A DNA stretch of 64,000 nt from Methylocystis sp. KS32 (GTDB lineage: Bacteria > Pseudomonadota > Alphaproteobacteria > Rhizobiales > Beijerinckiaceae): the NCBI GenBank assembly GCA_002862095.1, contig PHSQ01000002.1, positions 496,001-560,000 on the forward strand, read 5' to 3'. Position 1 is the first letter of the stretch, and the number at the start of each line of letters is the position of its first letter. Shown here piece after piece: positions 1 through 8,687 of this stretch. The notes under the pieces were generated by a model, which saw only the letters and a program-made list of their open reading frames with translations, ran no database searches and was not told where the DNA came from. Made by a program: the position numbers and the translations under genes.

Positions 1-326
1 AGCGTCGCACGCCCGCGACGCTTGGCGATGTGGTTCTGCGACGGCGCAAGAGCGCTGTGCGCATCGTTATGGCTCGAAGACGGGAGATTGCGCCCGCGGA
101 CGTTTTAGAATGCGTGCATCTCGTGAGGATTGCTTTCGAAAGCCTCCGGCGTCGCCTCTTTCATGGGATCATGACGCGACCTGAGCCCTGCACCGGAATT
201 ACCGCGACATGTTCCAAGCTCGCTTTCCGCACAGACGCCCGCGCCCGCGACGATGAAAATGCGTATGAAAGAGCCTCGCGACCGAACGGGCGCTTAAGGC
301 CCGCGGCCTTGATGACGGTCGCCACG
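1..326. other. Region without a supported gene
   Basis: Long open frames cross this stretch on the plus strand, but they run through the antisense of the cytochrome gene that follows and have arginine-rich compositions typical of antisense frames in GC-rich DNA. I see no start with a convincing ribosome binding site, no RNA gene and no repeat. The beginning of a neighbouring gene outside the window cannot be excluded. Confidence 0.5.
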
Positions 327-656
327 CTATTTTTTAGCGAGGCTAACGATGTAGGCGGCGATTGCATCCGTCTCCTCTGGCGTCAGCATGACGTTCGGCA
401 TGGTTGGATGCGAGGAACGCAAAAATACTTTTATCGAGAGTTCCGTGGTCGACGCCATGCGGCCCACATCCACGAAGCTCGGCGCCTTGTTCTCCGGGCG
501 TTGCGCGCTCGCGTCAGGCGCGATCTGGTGGCAGGTGGCGCAATACTCCGCGGCAAGCCGAAAACCCGCCGAGGGATCGCTCATCTGGGCCTGGGCGGAA
601 TGGAAGATCGAGCAACAGACGATCAGACCGCTCGCCGCTATAAGAGCCGCTCTCAT
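327..656 (-). CDS. Small periplasmic mono-haem cytochrome c
   Basis: This 109-aa protein is a predicted exported class I c-type cytochrome, an electron carrier in the periplasm. A signal peptide covers about residues 1-23, ending AQA. One CATCH haem-attachment motif lies at residues 39-43. The HPTMPN stretch at about 83-88 offers Met86 as the distal haem ligand, as in small class I cytochromes, and a C-terminal helix (DAIAAYIVSL) completes the fold. It stands alone between an uncertain small frame and the window edge, so its redox partner cannot be named. The family assignment is seen directly from the motifs; the pathway is unknown. Confidence 0.88.
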   Translation of the reverse strand: MRAALIAASGLIVCCSIFHSAQAQMSDPSAGFRLAAEYCATCHQIAPDASAQRPENKAPSFVDVGRMASTTELSIKVFLRSSHPTMPNVMLTPEETDAIAAYIVSLAKK

Positions 657-685
657 CTCAACCCTCCCGAATTAATTCTAATATG

Positions 686-889
686 CTATACTCTGAAAAT
701 TGGCAGGTCCAGTTGCGGCGCCATGCCTGCTTCTCGCGAGCCAGTAAAAAGCCAACCAATCAGCGCGACAGGCGCCAATGTCCCTCCATCCAACCTCATG
801 ATGTGCTGCTGGAGCGCCTGCGCGGCGCGCGTCGTGATATCCCATTTTCCTCGAGATATCGAGATTGCGGAAATCTCCTGGAGCAGCAA
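686..889 (-). CDS. Possible small hypothetical protein
   Basis: A 67-residue frame with a TTG start, ending 29 bp upstream of the cytochrome c start. The frame stays open upstream to about 945 without an ATG. Its composition is protein-like (an amphipathic stretch around WDITTRAAQALQQH followed by a hydrophobic LAPVALIGWLF segment), unlike the arginine-rich shadow frames nearby. No family is recognised. It could be a small membrane-associated protein cotranscribed with the cytochrome, or the fragment of a decayed gene. Confidence 0.25.
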   Translation of the reverse strand: MLLQEISAISISRGKWDITTRAAQALQQHIMRLDGGTLAPVALIGWLFTGSREAGMAPQLDLPIFRV

Positions 890-974
890 GCTCAGCCGGC
901 CGTTCTTGAATCGCGACGCAGAAGCGAACGTCTTCTCCCGAGCGATTTAAAGGAAGTCAGAAACGCTCACGCCT

Positions 975-2330
975 TTATCCTGGCGCGGCTCCCAACTCGG
1001 CCCCTTCCCGCGCCTCGCCAGCGTGATTTGCGTTTGGGGTTCGCCGACTGTCGAGCGCACGCCTTGCATGTTCTATCGCTATTGACACCGGCGCGTGATC
1101 CGCCCCTCCGCTCCCCTGCAACAATTGGCTCACGCAGCTTGAGACGATGGCGTGGAACTCACGCTCCAAGGTCGCCAATTCGAGCGGCGTCGCCTTTACG
1201 GCTTCGTCCGCGATTACGAGCAAGCGGAAGACTCTTTGCTGATCGGCCGCCAAGCGCCTGTTTGTAATCAGGCCCGAGGCCACAGCGATCAGCGACCCCA
1301 TCAAACTCAGCGGTATGCCGATGGCGTAAAGATAAGTCTGTAGTTCGTCGAAAAAGCTTTGGTCGCCGTTAGACAAATAGGCGGAGACACCTGGATGGAT
1401 TGGCAAGATTGGGTTTTTTTCTTCAGGGTCGGGCGCCTCGATTTCCCCCGCCAACGGCGTGAGCGCCATCATTTTTCGTTTTGTCTTCAGGATCGAGCGG
1501 GCCAATGCGCCGGCGACGGCGTTGAGCATTCTCATGGGGACAACGAAACGATAGCTGACCGCCACTCCCTTGATATCGTCATCCGGCGTCGCCGGTCGCG
1601 CTTTGAACGCGCCCTTGGGAATGTCGATCTCCTCCAAGCCAGGATACCGCTTGCTGATGGCGTCGCCCTGATCGAGCGCAAGAATTTCGGGGGTCCCTCG
1701 CGTCGCTTTCGCCACCGCGTTGACGACGTCAACCGTCTGCCCTGGTCCGATCGGTCCAACCGCGAAAACGGCGACGGCCCGCTTTTCGCGAAGGGTCGTC
1801 CCAATCTCCTGGAGCGGGACAAAAATCCGCTTCACCGCTCCCGGCGAGACATTAAAATAATTGAGTATCAAGTCGAGAGCCCGCGCGTTTTCCTCCTGGA
1901 CCGGGCCTACCGGAATCACGACGGTTTTGCCTGAAAGCCGCGCGATGTTTTTTATCGGGGAAGCAGGGGGCAGAACCAGCGCCAGCACGTCCCGGCGCAA
2001 AATCACCAGCGACTGACCGTTAGTCGGAGGCGATACGTCGCTGCGCACCAGCGCGATATCGACATCGCCGTTTTCCAAAGCCTTTGAACTCGCAGCCAAG
2101 TCGGCGACGGCGACGGCTCCGATATGGATGCGAGGATGCTCGGCTTCCGTCGTTGAAATGAAGGTGGAAATGATGCGTTCGGCTTGGCTCCCGGCGGGCC
2201 CGGTCGCGATGTGCAGAGCGGCGTGCGGCGAGAACAGAAAAAAACCGGTCAAGACCAGAGCGACCAGGAGCATCCCGCCGGCTGTCAACATTATCGCCAA
2301 GCGAGGCAATCTCAGGCCGAACAAAGCCAT
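975..2330 (-). CDS. TAXI-family substrate-binding protein, membrane-anchored
   Basis: A 451-aa protein of the TAXI (TRAP-associated extracytoplasmic immunogenic) solute-binding family. An N-terminal membrane segment lies at about residues 12-33. The start of the binding domain reads LHIATGPAGSQAERI, the usual TAXI opening, and a second hydrophobic segment near residues 340-360 is followed by a cytoplasmic-type helical tail. Members of this subgroup are membrane-tethered, unlike free periplasmic receptors. No TRAP DctM/DctQ membrane subunits lie next to it, so it may act as a sensor or pair with a transporter elsewhere. The ligand is unknown. Confidence 0.8.
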   Translation of the reverse strand: MALFGLRLPRLAIMLTAGGMLLVALVLTGFFLFSPHAALHIATGPAGSQAERIISTFISTTEAEHPRIHIGAVAVADLAASSKALENGDVDIALVRSDVSPPTNGQSLVILRRDVLALVLPPASPIKNIARLSGKTVVIPVGPVQEENARALDLILNYFNVSPGAVKRIFVPLQEIGTTLREKRAVAVFAVGPIGPGQTVDVVNAVAKATRGTPEILALDQGDAISKRYPGLEEIDIPKGAFKARPATPDDDIKGVAVSYRFVVPMRMLNAVAGALARSILKTKRKMMALTPLAGEIEAPDPEEKNPILPIHPGVSAYLSNGDQSFFDELQTYLYAIGIPLSLMGSLIAVASGLITNRRLAADQQRVFRLLVIADEAVKATPLELATLEREFHAIVSSCVSQLLQGSGGADHAPVSIAIEHARRALDSRRTPNANHAGEAREGAELGAAPG

Positions 2331-2498
2331 AACTCCATCCCCGCCTACGTCGCCGATCCGAACGCGCGGCGGCGCCTATAGTCGTCATTCAAGGCTGGGG
2401 CCTTGTCAATATCACGGGCCCGCCAAACCAAAGGAGCGCGAGACCCACTGTGCTTAAGCGCAGGGATCCTGTAAGTGAATTGCAATGGGAGACAAACC

Positions 2499-2729
2499 AT
2501 GTGCCTCGCGATTCCAGCCAAGGTGATCGAGCTTCTGACAGACGAAATGGCTCGGGTCAGTCTCGACGGAGTTAGCGTGACCGTTTCGATTGCGCTCGTC
2601 GAAAACATCGCGCCTGGCGATTATGTCATAGTTCACGTTGGCTACGCTCTCGCCAAGCTCGATGAAAAGGAAGCCCAGGAAACGCTCGCGCTATTCAAAC
2701 AGGCCGCAGAACTGTCGCCCTCCGTCTGA
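2499..2729 (+). CDS. hypC: HypC/HupF-family hydrogenase maturation chaperone
   Basis: A 76-aa HypC family protein. HypC with HypD carries the Fe(CN)2CO unit to the hydrogenase large subunit. The diagnostic N-terminus MCLAIPAKV is present, with the essential Cys2; I start the gene at this Met rather than eight codons upstream because Cys must be residue 2. The GDYVIVHVGYALAKLD motif and a C-terminal helix are standard. Unusually, no hypABDEF or hydrogenase structural genes are nearby; the next gene is an EF2563/YqeB-like protein linked in other bacteria to molybdenum hydroxylase maturation. The assignment is firm, the partner here is unknown. Confidence 0.9.
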   Translation: MCLAIPAKVIELLTDEMARVSLDGVSVTVSIALVENIAPGDYVIVHVGYALAKLDEKEAQETLALFKQAAELSPSV

Positions 2730-2923
2730 CCCGCAGATCCAAATGCCGCAGAATATCTCTGCCGCGGGCGCGGCGTGATGCTCCTCGACTTCCAAATAGG
2801 CAAAATCGGCACGAATATTGAATGCGTTGCGCCTACCGCGCTCGATTCCCCCGCGCCCCCCCCAAGCGACGCCGGAGCCCTCTCCCCTATTTGCGGACGG
2901 AACAGGACGGCTGGAAAAGCCGT

Positions 2924-3772
2924 ATGTCAGGCAAAAAAATAATGCAGGCGATGATTATGACGACGCATGAAAAGACGGTTCTTGTCTGCGGGATCGGGGA
3001 GCGCGCCTCCGCGGTGACACGGCGCCTGGCAAGTGAAGGCTACGCCGTGGCGATTCATCAGGAATCCCCTCCAAAGACGTTGCGGCGGCGCATGAGCTTT
3101 TCGGACGCATGGTTCGACGTCCAGGCGTCGCTGGACGGCTTTACCGCCCGACGAGCCGATACGAGCTCCGAATTCCTGCTTGGTTTGCAATCGCGGAGAT
3201 TCATTCCGGTGCTTACTCAGCGGTTCTCGGACGTCGCCGGACGTTGGCCCTGGAACGTAATCGTGGCGACGGCGGAGGAAGAGGAGCCGCCGTTGGGACC
3301 TTTGCTCGATCTCGCGGAGCTCACAATCGGCATTGGCGCCGATTTTGTCGCGGGACGCGATTGCCATCTCGTGATCCAAACCGAGGGACCGGATCCCGGA
3401 GCCATCATCCGCCACGGGACGACGTCACGTTTCCCCGAGACCTCCAGGGAGGAAACGCGCAAGGTCTTGGCGGATTTCTCGGGAGTCTTTCGCGCCAACC
3501 AGACCATCGGCTCCGCCGTGGAGGCAGGAGATACTTTGGGCTTCATCAATAGTTTTCCGATCGCGGCTCCCATAGCGGGGCGCATCAAGGGAATGGCGCG
3601 CAAGGGCCTTGCGGTCAGAGCAGGAGCGCCACTCGCCGAGCTTTGCGCATCAGGCGGCGGGCGCGTGGCGGGCGTCGACGACAGAAGTTCGCTCATTTCC
3701 CGTGGCGTGGCCTTCGCCATTGAAGCCGAGCTTGAGGGCTGGGCCCCTCTCTCCTTCGAGAACTGGCGCTAA
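2924..3772 (+). CDS. EF2563/YqeB-like molybdenum hydroxylase maturation protein
   Basis: About 282 aa from the ATG at 2924 (an earlier in-frame start at 2822 adds an arginine/proline-rich stretch that looks spurious). The protein begins with a nucleotide-binding-like strand, VLVCGIGERASAVTRRL, then RRMSFSDAWFD, a central TIGIGADFVAGRDCHLVI, and a C-terminal half reading GFINSFPIAAPIAGRIKGM. This order matches the EF2563 family annotated as a selenium-dependent molybdenum hydroxylase system protein. Biochemical function is not established in the family. It follows hypC by about 195 bp on the same strand. The assignment rests on remembered family pattern, so moderate confidence. Confidence 0.6.
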   Translation: MSGKKIMQAMIMTTHEKTVLVCGIGERASAVTRRLASEGYAVAIHQESPPKTLRRRMSFSDAWFDVQASLDGFTARRADTSSEFLLGLQSRRFIPVLTQRFSDVAGRWPWNVIVATAEEEEPPLGPLLDLAELTIGIGADFVAGRDCHLVIQTEGPDPGAIIRHGTTSRFPETSREETRKVLADFSGVFRANQTIGSAVEAGDTLGFINSFPIAAPIAGRIKGMARKGLAVRAGAPLAELCASGGGRVAGVDDRSSLISRGVAFAIEAELEGWAPLSFENWR

Positions 3773-3992
3773 CCCGCCTTATTGAGCCGCATCTCGATCT
3801 TGGGTTGGCGGGTGTAGCATAGGATATTGATTTTGTGTAATAATTAGCTGCTTACACCGCTCCGCTGCGCCATCGCCTCCAAGCCATGCTCGTCGATAGG
3901 CTTGTTTCGTTTTCGTCTCCAGCCGTTGGCCGCAAGGAAATCACCGCCGCCTTCGATGTCGAGGCCGACGATCTCCGCGCCCGACGCGCGTT

Positions 3993-4040
3993 AGAGCGTT
4001 TGCCGACCAGAAGATTCCATCTGGTCGAAAAGCGCTCCAG
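3993..4040. repeat. Partial copy of the double-hairpin repeat (family A)
   Basis: Contains the family A start (TTAGAGCG), the arm CCGACCAGA, an AGATTCC loop and the returning arm TCTGGTCG followed by AGCGCTCCAG. Only the first hairpin of the family is present. It lies in the 639-bp stretch 3773-4411 between two genes, in which I see no supported coding sequence; short frames there are split by the repeat. Confidence 0.6.
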
Positions 4041-4166
4041 CAGATTTGGCATGACGCAAACGGCTGCGGAGACGTTGCTTGACGCCCAATCCGGCCTCGC
4101 CAATTAAAGCTTCGGCGTCGCGGTATCCGGCCAGCGCGCCGCGAACCAAAACTTCGGGGCGGCGCC

Positions 4167-4412
4167 TTACCAACCCCAGCCGGGACCCCAGCCGGGACCA
4201 GGCCCAAAAGAATTGAGGCTGTAGAGGTCGGCGCGCCGATCGGCCGAGCGATCGAGGGCGACGTCCAGCATACATTTGGCGAAAGCGTCGCTGCCGCGCC
4301 TGAAGCCATAGGACTGGCATCGCGCCTCGTCGGCATGACGTTGTTCCGCCGGACTCACTGTCGCGCATGCCCCCGCCATTAATCCCAATGTCGTCACAGC
4401 GACAAGCCTCAT
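4167..4412 (-). CDS. Small predicted lipoprotein
   Basis: An 81-aa exported protein. I choose the ATG at 4412 because GAGG sits nine bases upstream. The N-terminus (MRLVAVTTLGLMAGAC) is a signal peptide with a lipobox-like end at the Cys. The mature part has two further cysteines in C-x-S-Y-G-F-R-x-G and F-A-K-C, and ends in a glycine/proline/tryptophan-rich tail (GPGWGPGWGW). The arrangement of a Cys pair around a GxRxG turn resembles the lipoprotein at 41895-42215 in this window, so both may belong to one loosely conserved envelope family. Function unknown. Confidence 0.7.
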   Translation of the reverse strand: MRLVAVTTLGLMAGACATVSPAEQRHADEARCQSYGFRRGSDAFAKCMLDVALDRSADRRADLYSLNSFGPGPGWGPGWGW

Positions 4413-4523
4413 GGCCCGCATCCTCAAATCCTTTTGTTCGCGCCTGGATCGAATGAAAAAACGATCTGGAGAACGATAGCAAAAGTTATAGCCCCCGACA
4501 AAAAAAAATTAGAGCTTGCATAT

Positions 4524-5138
4524 TTACTTAGCCAGTTCCTTCAGGCCCCGCCGAATCAGCGCAGAGGCGTCGGCGCCCTCCCCCAGCGCCTTGACGCCGG
4601 CGGCTATGGCCGCCACCGCCTGCGGACGGGCGTATCCGAGATTGCACAGCGCGGAGATAGCGTCCCGCGCCGCGCCGGGCTCGACGGCGGATTCCTCCCC
4701 CGCGAGTCGCGCCGCGACCACGTCGGCGGCGCCAAAGGCCGGAGCCTTGTCCTTCAACTCGGCGACGATGCGCGCCGCCAGTTTCGGCCCCACGCCCGCG
4801 GCGCGCGACACCATCGCCTTGTCTTGTGTCGCGATCGCGCTGGCGAGTTCGCCCGGCGAGAAGATCGACAATATCGCCAGCGCGACCTTGGCGCCGACGC
4901 CCTGCACATTCTGCAGCAGGCGGAACCAGTCCCGCTCCGTCTCCTGCGGAAAGCCGAACAGACGGATGGAATCCTCGCGCACTTGGGTCTCTATCGCGAG
5001 CGCGACCGCCTCGCCGGCGCGTGGCAAATTTTGCAGGGTGCGCCCCGAGCAGGCGACCACATAGCCGACGCCATTCACATCGATGATGACGTGGTCCTCG
5101 CCAAAACTGTCCACCACGCCTCTGAGTTTTCCGATCAT
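4524..5138 (-). CDS. ruvA: Holliday junction helicase subunit RuvA
   Basis: RuvA tetramers bind four-way DNA junctions and load the RuvB motor. The 204-aa protein starts at MIGKLRG, the canonical RuvA start (24 codons inside the longest frame). The N-terminal OB fold includes [12 protein letters not shown], the two helix-hairpin-helix motifs appear at [16 protein letters not shown] and [14 protein letters not shown], and the C-terminal three-helix domain ends near [12 protein letters not shown]. It lies 7 bp after ruvC in the same direction. ruvB, often next in this operon, is not found downstream; a small lipoprotein gene lies there instead. Confidence 0.96.
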   Translation of the reverse strand: MIGKLRGVVDSFGEDHVIIDVNGVGYVVACSGRTLQNLPRAGEAVALAIETQVREDSIRLFGFPQETERDWFRLLQNVQGVGAKVALAILSIFSPGELASAIATQDKAMVSRAAGVGPKLAARIVAELKDKAPAFGAADVVAARLAGEESAVEPGAARDAISALCNLGYARPQAVAAIAAGVKALGEGADASALIRRGLKELAK

Positions 5139-5145
5139 CGCCGCC

Positions 5146-5655
5146 TCACGCGAGCTTCCGCGCCAGGAGCCGCGCGCCGCGATGCTGGGCATGGCAGATC
5201 GCCACCGCAAGCGCGTCGGCTGCGTCCTTGCTGGCCGCGAAACTCGCCGGCAGCAGCACGCGCACCATCATGGCGATCTGCGCCTTGTCGGCGTGGCCGT
5301 TGCCGACCACGGTTTTTTTGACGAGATTGGCGGCATATTCCTCCACCTCCAGCCCGGCGAGAGCCGGAACCGTCAGCGCCACCCCGCGCGCCTGCCCGAG
5401 CTTGAGCGCCGATTGCGGATCGCGATTGACGAATGTCTCCTCCACTGCGGCCTCGTCGGGGGCGTGCCGCTCGATGACGTCGCGAAGCCCCTCATGTAAC
5501 TGGCGAAGCCGCGCTCCCATCGCAGCGGCGACATCGGAGTGGATGCAGCCGGAGGCGACAAAGGAAAGCCGTGCGCCCTGCGCGTCGACGATGCCCCAGC
5601 CGGTGTTGCGCAGGCCAGGGTCGACACCGAGAATGCGAATCGCGGGAATGATCAT
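5146..5655 (-). CDS. ruvC: Holliday junction resolvase RuvC
   Basis: RuvC is the metal-dependent endonuclease that resolves Holliday junctions. The 169-aa protein opens with [17 protein letters not shown], which holds the first catalytic Asp. A Glu follows in [12 protein letters not shown] and the C-terminal acidic residues in [14 protein letters not shown]. Length and motif spacing are typical. It is the first gene of a ruvC-ruvA unit, 7 bp before ruvA, and 10 bp after the stop of the IscU-like gene, so the three genes are probably cotranscribed. Confidence 0.96.
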   Translation of the reverse strand: MIIPAIRILGVDPGLRNTGWGIVDAQGARLSFVASGCIHSDVAAAMGARLRQLHEGLRDVIERHAPDEAAVEETFVNRDPQSALKLGQARGVALTVPALAGLEVEEYAANLVKKTVVGNGHADKAQIAMMVRVLLPASFAASKDAADALAVAICHAQHRGARLLARKLA

Positions 5656-5664
5656 GGCGCCAGA

Positions 5665-6120
5665 TTAGGCGTCTGTCTTCGATCCGGCCAGCGAAGCCGC
5701 TTCGATCTTTCCGAGTGCGTCCACCACTGCGTCAAATGGCAGCAGCGTCGAGGCGTGGCGGGCCTTATAGTCGCGAACGGGCTCCAGCACCGCTAGATCG
5801 GCCCATCGACCGTTGGGCGGAGGGCCGTTCTCCTTGAGCATTTTGCGCATCGTCTCGCGCAGTTCCCGCAATTCTTCCGGGGTGGAGCCGAGGATATTGC
5901 GCGCCATGACGGAGGCGGAGGCCTGGCCAAGCGCGCAGGCTTTCAGCTCTTGGGCATAATCGGCGACCCGGCCCTCTTCGAGCGTCAGGTCGATGGTTAT
6001 CGTCGAGCCGCAAAGCCGCGAATAGGCTGTCGCGCTGGCCTGCGGGCTGGCAAGGCGGCCAAGGCGCGGAATGTCGGCCGCGAGTTCCAGAATGCGCTTG
6101 TTGTATACGGAGTCGAGCAT
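5665..6120 (-). CDS. IscU/NifU-like iron-sulfur scaffold protein
   Basis: A 151-aa protein of the U-type scaffold family, which builds or carries iron-sulfur clusters. Two of the three usual cluster ligands can be recognised: Cys in YSRLCGST and Cys in ELKACALGQAS. The third, expected around RHASTLLPF (normally a Cys before the A-x-L-P-W/F), reads Ala here. That makes it a divergent member, commonly seen in alphaproteobacteria upstream of folE. It is transcribed away from folE and towards ruvC. The family assignment is good; whether it binds a full cluster is uncertain. Confidence 0.85.
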   Translation of the reverse strand: MLDSVYNKRILELAADIPRLGRLASPQASATAYSRLCGSTITIDLTLEEGRVADYAQELKACALGQASASVMARNILGSTPEELRELRETMRKMLKENGPPPNGRWADLAVLEPVRDYKARHASTLLPFDAVVDALGKIEAASLAGSKTDA

Positions 6121-6484
6121 GGGAGGAGAGACCGGGCGCGGGGGGCTTACGTTTATCTTTGGCGCCTATTATATAGGGACGAGACGGTCCACGCGAGAGC
6201 GCTGTGGCTCGTGGCGACGCCGGCGCAAGAGTTGCGACCTGCGCCCCAAAGCTGAGAATTTTCGCGCGAAGGGTAGTCCGTGTCGTCCGTTTTCCAACAT
6301 TTCGTGGCAATCCCGAAGTTCCGGGTCGCCGCCTCATGGACTGGCGGCATGGGAACCGAGCGTGGAGATTTGAGTCCGCCTGCCGTCGTGACATGCGCGA
6401 CGGATCTTCTCACTGGCGTATGCGGCCCGGTCAGCCTCCCAGCCGCGAGGCCTGGGCGCCCTGTCGCCGCATCGGAGGCGCCAC
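6121..6484. other. Intergenic region between divergent scaffold and folE genes
   Basis: This 364-bp stretch separates the divergent IscU-like and folE genes and must hold both promoters. I find no convincing gene; the short frames crossing it lack recognisable protein character. No repeat or terminator stands out. Confidence 0.5.
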
Positions 6485-7117
6485 ATGGATGACGTGGTTA
6501 AGTCCTTGATCTCTCGACCTCAAAGAGTCCTCGCCGCCACCGCTGGCAAGCCGAGCCGACAAGAGGCCGAGGAGGCCGTGCGCACGCTGCTGCGCTGGGC
6601 GGGCGATAATCCCGAGCGGGAAGGCCTGCTTGAAACCCCGGCGCGGGTGGTCAAAGCCTATGAAGAGCTGTTCAGCGGCTATGGCCAGGATCCCAAGGAG
6701 GTTCTGGAGCGCGTCTTCGCTGAGGTCGAAGGATATGACGATCTCGTGCTCGTGCGCGACATCCCCTTCTTCTCACACTGCGAGCATCATATGGTTCCCT
6801 TCGTCGGCAAGGCGCATATCGCCTATTACCCGACCGACGGCGTGGTCGGGCTCTCGAAGCTCGCGAGACTGGTGGATGTTTTCGCCAAGCGCCTCCAGAC
6901 GCAGGAAGCCATGACGGCCCAGATCGCCTCGACCATCGAAACCGAACTCAACCCCCGCGGCGTCGCCGTGCTGGTGGAGGCGGAGCACATGTGTATGTCG
7001 ATGCGCGGGGTGCTGAAACAAGGCGCATCCACCGTCACGGTGCAATTTTCCGGCGCCTTCAAGGATGACCCCAGCGAGCAGGCGCATTTTTACACGCTGC
7101 TGCGCGGCGCGCGCTGA
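6485..7117 (+). CDS. folE: GTP cyclohydrolase I
   Basis: Converts GTP to dihydroneopterin triphosphate, the first step of folate/pterin synthesis. The 210-aa protein shows the zinc and active-site motif [11 protein letters not shown], the [15 protein letters not shown] segment, a second zinc-ligand region [10 protein letters not shown], and C-terminal [10 protein letters not shown]. The start is the ATG at 6485 within a GCCACATGG context. hisI follows 14 bp downstream on the same strand, a conserved pairing in alphaproteobacteria. Confidence 0.97.
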   Translation: MDDVVKSLISRPQRVLAATAGKPSRQEAEEAVRTLLRWAGDNPEREGLLETPARVVKAYEELFSGYGQDPKEVLERVFAEVEGYDDLVLVRDIPFFSHCEHHMVPFVGKAHIAYYPTDGVVGLSKLARLVDVFAKRLQTQEAMTAQIASTIETELNPRGVAVLVEAEHMCMSMRGVLKQGASTVTVQFSGAFKDDPSEQAHFYTLLRGAR

Positions 7118-7131
7118 AGGCCTCGACGCCA

Positions 7132-7521
7132 ATGTCGCACGATCACAAGCATGCGCTGGAAGAGGGCGCGGAATTCGCGCCCCGCTTCGACGCCAATGGA
7201 TTGGTCGTTTGCGTCGCCGTCGAGGCGGCCACAAAAGAAGTTTTGATGGTCGCCTATATGAACCAGTTGGCGCTCGACAAAACCATCGAGACCGGAGAGG
7301 CCCACTATTGGTCCCGGTCGCGCCAGTCCCTCTGGCGAAAAGGGGACACTTCCGGTCAGGTCCAGCGGGTCGTCTCCATCGGCGTCGATTGCGATCAGGA
7401 CGCCTTGCTGCTCGAAGTGGAGCCCGGCGGCGACGGCAAGGCGTGCCACACCGGCCGCAAATCTTGTTTTTACCGCAAACTGGAAAGAGGCCCCTTCCGG
7501 CGCCTGATTTTTTTGCATTAA
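7132..7521 (+). CDS. hisI: Phosphoribosyl-AMP cyclohydrolase
   Basis: Catalyses the third step of histidine synthesis, opening the adenine ring of phosphoribosyl-AMP. The 129-aa single-domain protein carries LMVAYMNQLALDKT, the HYWSRSRQSLWRKGDTSG substrate loop, the metal site CDQDALLLEVE and the ACHTGRKSCFYR zinc-binding end. There is no fused HisE phosphohydrolase domain, which is normal for alphaproteobacteria. It lies directly after folE and before a patatin gene. Confidence 0.97.
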   Translation: MSHDHKHALEEGAEFAPRFDANGLVVCVAVEAATKEVLMVAYMNQLALDKTIETGEAHYWSRSRQSLWRKGDTSGQVQRVVSIGVDCDQDALLLEVEPGGDGKACHTGRKSCFYRKLERGPFRRLIFLH

Positions 7522-7646
7522 CGGCTTAAGCTCTCCTTTCTTTAATAAATCCGCCACTTTCGAAGAGCACGCTTGCTTCCCAAATAGACTTGCAAGGGCG
7601 GAGAACAGCTCGTTTGAAGGCGGGAGAAGCGCGCAGGAGCAGCGCC

Positions 7647-8687
7647 ATGTTTTCGTTAATGCGGAAGAGTTTCGATATGTCAGGCGACCGTGGAGCCGTC
7701 ATGTATTCAACGCCCCAGGAGCCGCGCGACAAACAGACCGACGTAAAGAAAGGCCCAAGGCCGAAAATCGGTCTCGCTCTTGGCGCCGGCGCCGCGCGCG
7801 GCTGGTCCCACATTGGGGTTTTGCGCGAACTCGCGGATAATGGGATCAAGCCCGATGTGGTGGCCGGGACCTCGATCGGCGCGGTGGTGGGCGGCTGCTA
7901 CGCCGCGAACAAACTCGATCAAATCGAGACCTTTGCCCGTTCGCTGACCAAGCGGCGCGTTTTCGCGATGATGGATCTCTCCTTCTCCGGCATGAGCCTG
8001 ATTAACGGCGACAGATTGAAAACGGCCTTGGAGCGCGAGTTGGAGAGCATCAAGATCGAGGACTTGCCGATCCCTTTTGCGGCGGTCGCGACCGAAGTCG
8101 GCACGGGTCATGAATTGTGGCTCCAGCGTGGTCCGCTGGCGCTCGCGATCCGCGCATCCTATGCGCTGCCAGGCGTCTTTGAGCCCATGCGCATCGGCGA
8201 CCATTTTTTGTTCGACGGCGCTCTGGTAAATCCAGTGCCCGTGACTGTTTGCCGGGCGTTGGGCGCGGATTTCGTCATCGCCGTGAACATCACCGCCGAC
8301 ACGATGTATCGTTCGAAGGTGATCCCCAACCAGTCGGCGGCGGCGCAGCCGACCGAAGCCGGCGCCAAAGGGCCCTTCGCCGGTCGCTCCAGCACCGGAA
8401 TCGAAGACAGACTCCTGCCGCGCTATTTCGAAAGGAGAGCCGGCGACGCTCCCAATGTCGCGACCGCGATGATCGACGCCTTCAACATCATCCAGGATCG
8501 CATATTGCGCTCGCGGTTGGCTGGCGATCCGCCCGACGCGACGATCAACGCGCGACTCGACGACGTTGGAATGTTCGACTTTCACAAGGCCGATCAGTTG
8601 ATAACCCTTGGACGGGCCGCCGCCAAACGGGCGCTCCCCAACATCTTCCAACATACGCCAATCGCCGAGTTTAGCGACGAATGCTAA
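7647..8687 (+). CDS. Patatin-like phospholipase / NTE-family esterase
   Basis: A 346-aa serine lipid hydrolase. I start at 7647 because AGGAG lies seven bases upstream; a frame start at 7590 is weaker. The oxyanion loop is LGAGAARGWSHIG, the nucleophile elbow is AGTSIGAVVGG (GxSxG), and the catalytic Asp lies in LFDGALVNP. The order and spacing are those of the RssA-like subgroup of patatins. The C-terminal part is poorly conserved. It overlaps the end of the convergent rhomboid gene by four bases. The substrate is not predictable from sequence. Confidence 0.92.
   Translation: MFSLMRKSFDMSGDRGAVMYSTPQEPRDKQTDVKKGPRPKIGLALGAGAARGWSHIGVLRELADNGIKPDVVAGTSIGAVVGGCYAANKLDQIETFARSLTKRRVFAMMDLSFSGMSLINGDRLKTALERELESIKIEDLPIPFAAVATEVGTGHELWLQRGPLALAIRASYALPGVFEPMRIGDHFLFDGALVNPVPVTVCRALGADFVIAVNITADTMYRSKVIPNQSAAAQPTEAGAKGPFAGRSSTGIEDRLLPRYFERRAGDAPNVATAMIDAFNIIQDRILRSRLAGDPPDATINARLDDVGMFDFHKADQLITLGRAAAKRALPNIFQHTPIAEFSDEC

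Noticed and set aside
30..950. A 306-residue plus-strand frame
   Set aside because: It runs antisense through the cytochrome c gene and is arginine-rich; the minus-strand gene has a signal peptide and haem motif.
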